NCBI RefSeq assembly: GCF_036013975.1
Contig: NZ_CP107904.1
Location: 6,349,001 to 6,413,000, forward strand
DNA length: 64,000 nt
Direction: 5' to 3'
Source: Kitasatospora sp. NBC_00458
GTDB lineage: Bacteria; Actinomycetota; Actinomycetes; Streptomycetales; Streptomycetaceae
In this document: positions 58,933-64,000 of the stretch, one piece after another
How positions within the stretch are numbered: the stretch's first letter is position 1
Layout of the letters: the number at the start of each line of letters is the position of its first letter
Notes under the pieces: model-generated
The model's database searches: none
What the model was told of the DNA's origin: nothing
The model's input: only the letters and a program-made list of their open reading frames with translations
Made by a program: the position numbers and the translations under genes

Positions 58933-60252
58933 GTGCGGCGCGGGATGACGCGGGCGAGCGGCGGCGGGCGGGACGGCCGGCAGGTGGACGGTGCGGGGAC
59001 GGTGGACCGGTTCGACCGCCCGTACGGGTGCCACGGCGACGACCTGGAGGAATGCCTGACCGCGCAGGAGGAGTCCGCCCGCCGCGCCCTCGCCTCGGCC
59101 TCCTTCCCGGTGTACGGCGTCGCGCCCGTGCTCGGGCTGGGCGGTGCCGCGCTGGTCGCGTTCGAGGCGGGCGGTGCCGATCACGCGGGGTCCGACGCGG
59201 GGCTCGGTGCGGAGTACGGCACGGGCTTCGGCCCGGGCCTCGGCGGCCTCGCGACCGTCGCCGGGCCCGGCTGGGTGGAGGTCGGCTCCGGCGACTGGAG
59301 CTCCGCCGACGGACCGTACGTCGTCGTGCGCACCCACCGGCCCGGCACCGAGCGACTCGGCCCGCTGCCGGAGCTCGACGACGTCGTCGAGGACGAGCGG
59401 GACCGCGTCTACGAGCAGCTCGGCGTGGACGAGGGCGACGCGCCCGGCAGGGTCCGGGCGCTGCGCGAGTGGATCACCGTGGACGGCGAGCCGCGCGCGG
59501 TCGAGGTGCACGAGGACCGGCGCGGACTCTGGGCCGGTGCGGCGCTGCCCGGCTGCTGTCCGGTCAGCGGCGCCGGACCGGTCTGGGCCGGCCGGCTCAG
59601 GGTGGACGGACTGACCGTCACCGTCTGCGGCCGCGGGGTGTCGCCCGGCGGCGTCGAGCTGACCCGGATCGGGGACCACGAGCGGTACCTGCGCGGCCGG
59701 ACCGCGATGCTGCGCGACCTGGCCGCCCGGCGCGGCCGGCACGTGCCGCTGGAGGAGCGCGAACTCACCCTGGTCACCGGGCTGGAGGCGCACCGGGCGG
59801 TGATCGCGCACGGCATCAGCGAGGCCGCCGCGGTCGAGGCGCGGGTCCGCGCCGGCCGGGTGCCGCGGCCGGCCCGCGGGGCGCGCGCGGAGGCGGGCGC
59901 GCTGCGCTGGGAGGCGGCGGTGCGGCAGCAGATGCGGCTCGCCTCGGAGACCCGGGAGGAGGCGCTGGAGGCGGTCGCGGCGATGGTCGAACAGCTCAAC
60001 CGGCTCTCCCAGCTGACCCACTGGGTGGTCGGGACGCCGGAGGGCGACGCGGCGGTCGAGGAGGCCATCCGCTACACCGTGTTCGCCAGCGAGGTGGCGA
60101 GCCTGCCGGCGCAGCGGGCCTGGGAGCAGGTCAGGCGCGGCCGGGCGGGACGGGGTTCGGCGGGGCGCGGGGAGGGTGAGGAGCACCGTCTCTGCGAGCA
60201 GCTGTGGGTGGCGGCCTGGGAGCAGTGGCGGGCGGCCCGGACAGCCCGCTGA
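58933..60252 (+). CDS. Conserved hypothetical protein, probably DUF5954 family
   Basis: About 439 residues from the GTG at 58933, which has GAGGA at 58921-58925; an ATG at 58945 is the main alternative. Recognisable blocks are CLTAQEESARRALASASFPVYGVAP, VRALREWITVDGEPRAVEVHEDRRGLWAG, and a helical C-terminus (RQQMRLASETREEALEAVAAMVEQLNRLSQLTHW). The adjacent ALPGCCPVSG contains paired Cys. These resemble the DUF5954 proteins common in streptomycetes, an assignment from memory. No membrane segment or signal. Function unknown. Confidence 0.8.
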   Translation: MRRGMTRASGGGRDGRQVDGAGTVDRFDRPYGCHGDDLEECLTAQEESARRALASASFPVYGVAPVLGLGGAALVAFEAGGADHAGSDAGLGAEYGTGFGPGLGGLATVAGPGWVEVGSGDWSSADGPYVVVRTHRPGTERLGPLPELDDVVEDERDRVYEQLGVDEGDAPGRVRALREWITVDGEPRAVEVHEDRRGLWAGAALPGCCPVSGAGPVWAGRLRVDGLTVTVCGRGVSPGGVELTRIGDHERYLRGRTAMLRDLAARRGRHVPLEERELTLVTGLEAHRAVIAHGISEAAAVEARVRAGRVPRPARGARAEAGALRWEAAVRQQMRLASETREEALEAVAAMVEQLNRLSQLTHWVVGTPEGDAAVEEAIRYTVFASEVASLPAQRAWEQVRRGRAGRGSAGRGEGEEHRLCEQLWVAAWEQWRAARTAR

Positions 60253-60346
60253 GCCCCCGTTCGCCCGCCCGACCTGCGGATCACGGGCAAAGGGCGGATC
60301 ATGAGTTCGAATACGGTCGGCAAATGACCACCCTGACGAGGTATGG

Positions 60347-60368
60347 GCTTCACCGTGCGTTCACCGGA
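60347..60368 (+). promoter_or_regulatory. PHO box (PhoP-binding direct repeat)
   Basis: Two 11-bp units, GCTTCACCGTG and CGTTCACCGGA, with TTCACC exactly 11 bases apart (60349 and 60360). This matches the Streptomyces PHO-box pattern GTTCACC. It lies 100 bp upstream of a PhoX-family gene, whose expected regulator is PhoP. Confidence 0.78.
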
Positions 60369-60469
60369 CGGGCGGAGTCTGCTGGGCGTCGACGACCTGC
60401 CTCGACACCTCGCATGCCACGTACCGGGCGCAGTCCCGGTCGGCGGCCCACCCCTCAGGAGTGACTGCC

Positions 60470-61951
60470 ATGTCGCTGTCCCGCCGGGACTTCGTCAACC
60501 GTTCCACCGTCGTCGGGGCCGGTGTCCTGATCGCCGGCAGCGCCGAGGCGCTGGCCAGCGCGCCGGGTGCGATCGCCGCTCCGGCCGGCGGCGAGGCGCC
60601 GGCCGCCGCGGCTGCCGAGGCCGAGCGGCTGGCCGTCGGCTACGGCCCGCTGGTCCAGGACCCCGAGGGCCTGCTCGCGCTGCCCAAGGGCTTCAAGTAC
60701 AAGGTCGTGAACCGCACCGGCGTCACCAAGCTGCGCACCGGCGAGTTCACCCCGAGCAACCACGACGGCACCGCGGCGTTCGAGGACGAGCACGGCGGCA
60801 ACCTGCTGGTCGTCAACCACGAGCTGTCCGGCGCCCGTGCCAACTGGCCGAACCCGGTCCCGCTGACCGAGGGCCACGTCTACGACCCGGGCGCGGCCGG
60901 CGGCTGCACCATCGTGCACGCCAAGGCCAACGGCAAGGTCGAGCAGTGGGTCGGCATCGCCGGCACCGCCACCAACTGCGCCGGTGGCGTCAGCCCGTGG
61001 GGCACCTGGCTGTCCGGCGAGGAGACCGAGGACAAGGCCGGCAAGAACGGCTTCACCAAGGACCACGGCTACATCTTCGAGGTCGACCCGTTCGACGACG
61101 ACTACAACCGCGACCCGCAGCCGGTGAAGGCCTTCGGCCGGTTCGCCCACGAGGCCGTCGTCGTCGACCCGAAGCGCGCCCACGTCTACCTGACCGAGGA
61201 CGCCTCGAACCCCAACGGCCTGCTGTTCCGCTGGACCCCGCCGGCCGGCTTCAAGCACGGCCGCTACCAGCTGCGCAAGCTGGCCGCCGACGCCGGTGTG
61301 CTGGAGGCCTTCAAGGTCTTCGACGCCCAGGGCAAGTTCATCGACGACCTCTCCCGCGCCACCGCGGTCGGCACCACCTACGGCGTGGACTGGGTCAAGG
61401 TCCAGGACCGCGACGCCCGCACCGTCTCGATCCGCAAGCAGTTCAAGGACGGTGAGGTCACCCGCGCCCGCAAGCTGGAGGGCATGTGGTGGGGTGACGG
61501 CGGCTTCTACTTCGTCTCCAGCTTCGCCCGCTCCGAGAGCCCGGTGCAGCACGACGGCCAGGTCTGGTTCTACAACCCGGTCCGCCGCACCATCACCCTG
61601 AAGGTGCTGCTGGGCGTCAACACCGACGTCTTCGGCGACCACGACAACTTCGACGGCCCGGACAACATCACCGTCTCGCCGTACGGCGGCATCGTGATCG
61701 CCGAGGACGGCGAGGGCGTGTCCCACCTGTTCGGCGCCACCGAGGACGGCCTGACCTACCCGATCGCCCGCAACGACCTGAACATCGGCACCGCCGAGAA
61801 GCCCGAGTTCAGCGAGTTCACCGGCGTGACCTTCTCGGACGACGGCAAGACCCTCTTCGCCAACATCCAGGTCCCGGGCATCCAGCTGGCCATCACCGGC
61901 CCGTGGCACCGGCTGAACGAGCACAAGCGCGGCCAGGGCTACGGCGCCTGA
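60470..61951 (+). CDS. PhoX-family (DUF839) secreted protein, Tat-exported
   Basis: A 493-residue exported protein. The Tat signal SRRDFVNRSTVVGAGVLIAG opens it, followed by an Ala-rich linker to about residue 55. The DUF839/PhoX beta-propeller then begins around GPLVQDPEGLLALPKGFKYKVV, with the conserved SPWGTWLSGEE, EVDPF, FGRFAHEAVVVDP, YLTEDASNPNGLLFRW, MWWGDGGFYF and DGPDNITVSPYGGIVIAEDGEG blocks that carry the Ca/Fe ligands in PhoX phosphatases. It is shorter than classical PhoX. The ATG at 60470 has AGGAG at 60457-60461; GTG at 60461 is in frame. The PHO box supports phosphate-starvation control. Confidence 0.9.
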   Translation: MSLSRRDFVNRSTVVGAGVLIAGSAEALASAPGAIAAPAGGEAPAAAAAEAERLAVGYGPLVQDPEGLLALPKGFKYKVVNRTGVTKLRTGEFTPSNHDGTAAFEDEHGGNLLVVNHELSGARANWPNPVPLTEGHVYDPGAAGGCTIVHAKANGKVEQWVGIAGTATNCAGGVSPWGTWLSGEETEDKAGKNGFTKDHGYIFEVDPFDDDYNRDPQPVKAFGRFAHEAVVVDPKRAHVYLTEDASNPNGLLFRWTPPAGFKHGRYQLRKLAADAGVLEAFKVFDAQGKFIDDLSRATAVGTTYGVDWVKVQDRDARTVSIRKQFKDGEVTRARKLEGMWWGDGGFYFVSSFARSESPVQHDGQVWFYNPVRRTITLKVLLGVNTDVFGDHDNFDGPDNITVSPYGGIVIAEDGEGVSHLFGATEDGLTYPIARNDLNIGTAEKPEFSEFTGVTFSDDGKTLFANIQVPGIQLAITGPWHRLNEHKRGQGYGA

Positions 61952-61972
61952 ACCGACCGCAGGTGAGTGACG

Positions 61973-61994
61973 GGGGCCCGCTTCGGCGGGCCCC
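61973..61994. terminator. Hairpin after the PhoX-family gene
   Basis: A 9-bp stem (61973-61981 with 61986-61994), TTCG loop, then TTTC. Between convergent genes. Confidence 0.82.
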
Positions 61995-61998
61995 TTTC

Positions 61999-62090
61999 GC
62001 GTGGCGCGGTGGCGGCGGGGCGTGGCGCGGCGTGGCGCTGGGCCGGGCGGCGTGGCGCGGTGGCGGGGCGGCCGGGGGACGGCGGGAGGG
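61999..62090. repeat. Degenerate G-rich repeats
   Basis: About 90 bp of irregular GTGGCGCGGTGGCGGG-type units between the terminator and the end of the PucR gene. No coding or regulatory role is apparent. Confidence 0.6.
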
Positions 62091-62115
62091 CCGGAGGGCG
62101 GCGGTGGCGCGGGGG

Positions 62116-63717
62116 CTACGGCTCGGCCGGGAGCCGCAGCTGGAGCATGGCCAGCAGCCGCTGCTGCGGCTGCGACAGGTCGATGCCGGTCAGCTGCTCG
62201 GCCCGGCGGACCCGGTACCGCAGCGTGTTGGGGTGGATGTGCAGGGCGTCCGCCGCGACCCTGACCTCGCCCAGCGCGTCCAGCCAGGCCAGCACCGACT
62301 CGGCGAGCCGCGTACCGTGCCGGAGGTCGTACGCGGTGAGCGCGGTCAGCCGCGGGTCGCGCAGCCCGCCCCGCTCCTGGAGCAGTGCCAGCACCTCGCT
62401 GACCAGCACCTCCGCCTGCACGTCGATCAGCGCGGCCACCTCCAGGTCCACCCCGCCGCGCCCCATCGCGTCCAGGATCCGGTCCGCCTGCGCCCGCGAG
62501 TCGGGCACCCGGGGGAGGCCGTCCACGGTCGACCCGATCGCCGCCCGCAGCGGGACGCCCAGGTGGTCCCGGGCCGCCTCGACCACCTCCTGCGCCCAGC
62601 CGCGCACCGTCGCCATCGGCAGGTTCGCCGGCAGCTCGGGCAGCAGCACGTACACCCGGGACTCGATCGGCGCGAGCAGCGCCGTGGGGTGCCGGGCCGC
62701 CGTGTGCACCGAGATCAGGCCGGTCACCTCCGCCCGGGTCAGCTCCTCGGTGGAGCCCGCGCTGTACGCCAGCACGGTGGCCGGTCGGCGCAGGTCCAGC
62801 CCCAGGTGGGTGGCGAGCGACTGCGCGCCGGTCGAGCCCTCCAGCAGACCGGTGAGCAGCGTGCGGGTCAGCCGGACGTCCGCCGACAGCTCCCGCCGGC
62901 GGCGCACCAGCTGCGCCGCCGCCACCCGGGCCGCGCCGACCAGCGCCTGCTCGGCCAGCGGGGCGAGCGCCTGGGCGCCCTCCTGCACCCAGATGGTGCC
63001 GAGGGGCTGCGCACCGGCGCGGATGCCGATCGCCAGCCGGCGGCGCAGCCCCAGCTCCGGGTGCGGGTCGACCGCGATCGCCGTGTCCGAGGTGCGCAGG
63101 TGCTGGAAGACGCCCCACTCGCGGAGCTTGGACAGGTACGGCTCGGGGCCCTGCCAGCCGAGGATGGAGAGCCTGCGCAGGTCGTCCACCTCGTCCGAGT
63201 CGGAGGACCGCGAGTAGGCGAGCACCCGGCTGGAGGTGTCCTCGATGGAGACGATGCCGTTGGTGAGGACGGCGACCGTCTGGGCGAGCGAGAAGAGGTC
63301 GCCGGCGTTGTGCTCGGCGGTGCCGGGGGAGTCCGGGGTGTCCGGTCCGGCGATGATCGCGCGGGCCAGCGAATCGAGGTGCTCCCAGCGGGTCTCCCGG
63401 CGGACCGAGAGCAGGGCCACGCCCGCCTCGGTGGCCGCCTCGCGCAGGGCGTCGGCCTGCCCGGGGGCGTCGAGCTTGACGGCCACGGCGGCGGCCCCGG
63501 CCCGGCCCGCGGCGCGCAGTGCGGGGAGGGCGGCCCGGCCGCGGGCGCCGATGGCGAGCACCAGTTCGCCGGCGGCGGCGGTCGGCGGGTCCTCCGGATC
63601 GAGGATCGCGACGTCGCGGACGGCGACGTCCAGCCCGTGCGGGGCGGCCTGGAGCTCGACCAGCGGCTCGCCGAGCGACATCAGCAGCTGGCGGAGCGGG
63701 AGGCCCGGGGAGCTCAT
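62116..63717 (-). CDS. PucR-family transcriptional regulator
   Basis: A 533-residue regulator. The N-terminal PucR domain (about 1-130) has LPLRQLLMSLGEPLVELQAAP and LAIGARGR; a GGDEF-like/GAF middle follows (NGIVSIEDTSSRVLAYS near 185); and the C-terminal PucR helix-turn-helix is clear in LDALGEVRVAADALHIHPNTLRYRVRRAEQLTGIDLSQP. The ATG at 63717 has GGAGGA just upstream. Such proteins control purine, proline or amino-acid catabolism, often of a neighbouring operon; the target is not visible inside this window, since the gene to the right is outside it. Confidence 0.94.
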   Translation of the reverse strand: MSSPGLPLRQLLMSLGEPLVELQAAPHGLDVAVRDVAILDPEDPPTAAAGELVLAIGARGRAALPALRAAGRAGAAAVAVKLDAPGQADALREAATEAGVALLSVRRETRWEHLDSLARAIIAGPDTPDSPGTAEHNAGDLFSLAQTVAVLTNGIVSIEDTSSRVLAYSRSSDSDEVDDLRRLSILGWQGPEPYLSKLREWGVFQHLRTSDTAIAVDPHPELGLRRRLAIGIRAGAQPLGTIWVQEGAQALAPLAEQALVGAARVAAAQLVRRRRELSADVRLTRTLLTGLLEGSTGAQSLATHLGLDLRRPATVLAYSAGSTEELTRAEVTGLISVHTAARHPTALLAPIESRVYVLLPELPANLPMATVRGWAQEVVEAARDHLGVPLRAAIGSTVDGLPRVPDSRAQADRILDAMGRGGVDLEVAALIDVQAEVLVSEVLALLQERGGLRDPRLTALTAYDLRHGTRLAESVLAWLDALGEVRVAADALHIHPNTLRYRVRRAEQLTGIDLSQPQQRLLAMLQLRLPAEP

Positions 63718-64000
63718 CGGTCCTCCTCCTTCGGGCACCTCGGTGGTGCGGTGGTCGGCGGTGGTGCCGGGTGCGGTGCAGTACGCGGCGGTGGGTGGTG
63801 CGGGGCGGGTGCCGGTGCCCGGTGGTGCGGTGAGCGGCGAGCCGCGCCGGGGGCCGCCGATCGGTGCGATCGGCCGGTTCTTCATCCGGTCGGACAACGC
63901 CGTGCGAATGATTTTAGCCGCCAGGCCAATCAAGCGGGCCCCGGTGCGGGAATAGCGTTCGTCCTGTGGCCGTCGTGCGACCCGCGTCGGCATCCCCGCA
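63718..64000 (-). other. Upstream region of the PucR gene, to window edge
   Basis: 283 bp without a supported gene: G-rich repeats near 63740-63830, then an AT-richer patch with GAATGATTTTAGCC (63908-63921) that may hold the promoter. The reading frame of the PucR gene stays open to about 63993, but that extension has no homology-like features. Confidence 0.45.

Overview
The window is a high-GC actinobacterial chromosome segment from the Streptomyces/Kitasatospora group. The evidence is the very high GC, the frequent GTG and TTG starts, and the presence of a conservon, WhiA, RbpA, OpcA, mycothiol-type enzymes, LAxTG wall proteins, and PHO-box, iron-box and DasR-type operators. I see no rRNA, tRNA, CRISPR array, transposase or integrase.

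Layout. 1-3895: a conservon, cvnA (partial), cvnB, cvnC, cvnD and a cytochrome P450, all overlapping or closely spaced. 3988-6303: a two-gene islet (AAA/OLD-type ATPase plus TOPRIM-like DUF4276 protein) bracketed by a 74-bp direct repeat of the 3' end of msrB. 6312-9711, minus strand: msrB, murC, a small conserved protein and a RibD-C reductase. 9787-25871: zapE, uvrB, a TerD protein, terC behind a Mn-type yybP-ykoY leader, two minus-strand enzymes, uvrA, a Rieske lipoprotein, uvrC, rapZ, a YvcK-type gene and whiA. 26177-30148: gap, pgk, tpiA, secG, rbpA. 30227-37164, minus strand: pgl, opcA, zwf, tal, tkt, which form the pentose phosphate operon. 37649-42175: ctaB and ctaA, with two small genes and a second islet carrying an EVE-like/HNH nuclease. 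42456-44924: two LAxTG wall-anchored surface proteins. 45117-46810: an ABC exporter. 47113-53955: the suf Fe-S assembly operon (sufR, sufB, sufD, a Rieske ferredoxin, sufC, sufS, sufU, sufT). 54079-63717: a Uma2 protein, an MFS transporter, conserved hypotheticals, a VOC protein, a Tat-exported PhoX-family protein with a PHO box, and a PucR regulator.

Most of this is housekeeping core: nucleotide excision repair, lower glycolysis, the oxidative and non-oxidative pentose phosphate pathway, heme A synthesis and Fe-S assembly. The regulatory sites give it environmental control: Mn (riboswitch before terC), iron and Fe-S status (iron box and SufR operator before suf), N-acetylglucosamine (DasR-like sites before a surface protein) and phosphate (PHO box before phoX).

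The most unusual feature is a pair of defence-like islets inserted at the 3' ends of convergent core genes. Neither carries a recombinase. Each is flanked by duplicated 3'-terminal sequence of its target: 74 bp of msrB in one case, and a 39-bp terminator hairpin beside ctaA in the other. In both cases deleting the islet in silico restores a plausible ancestral junction.
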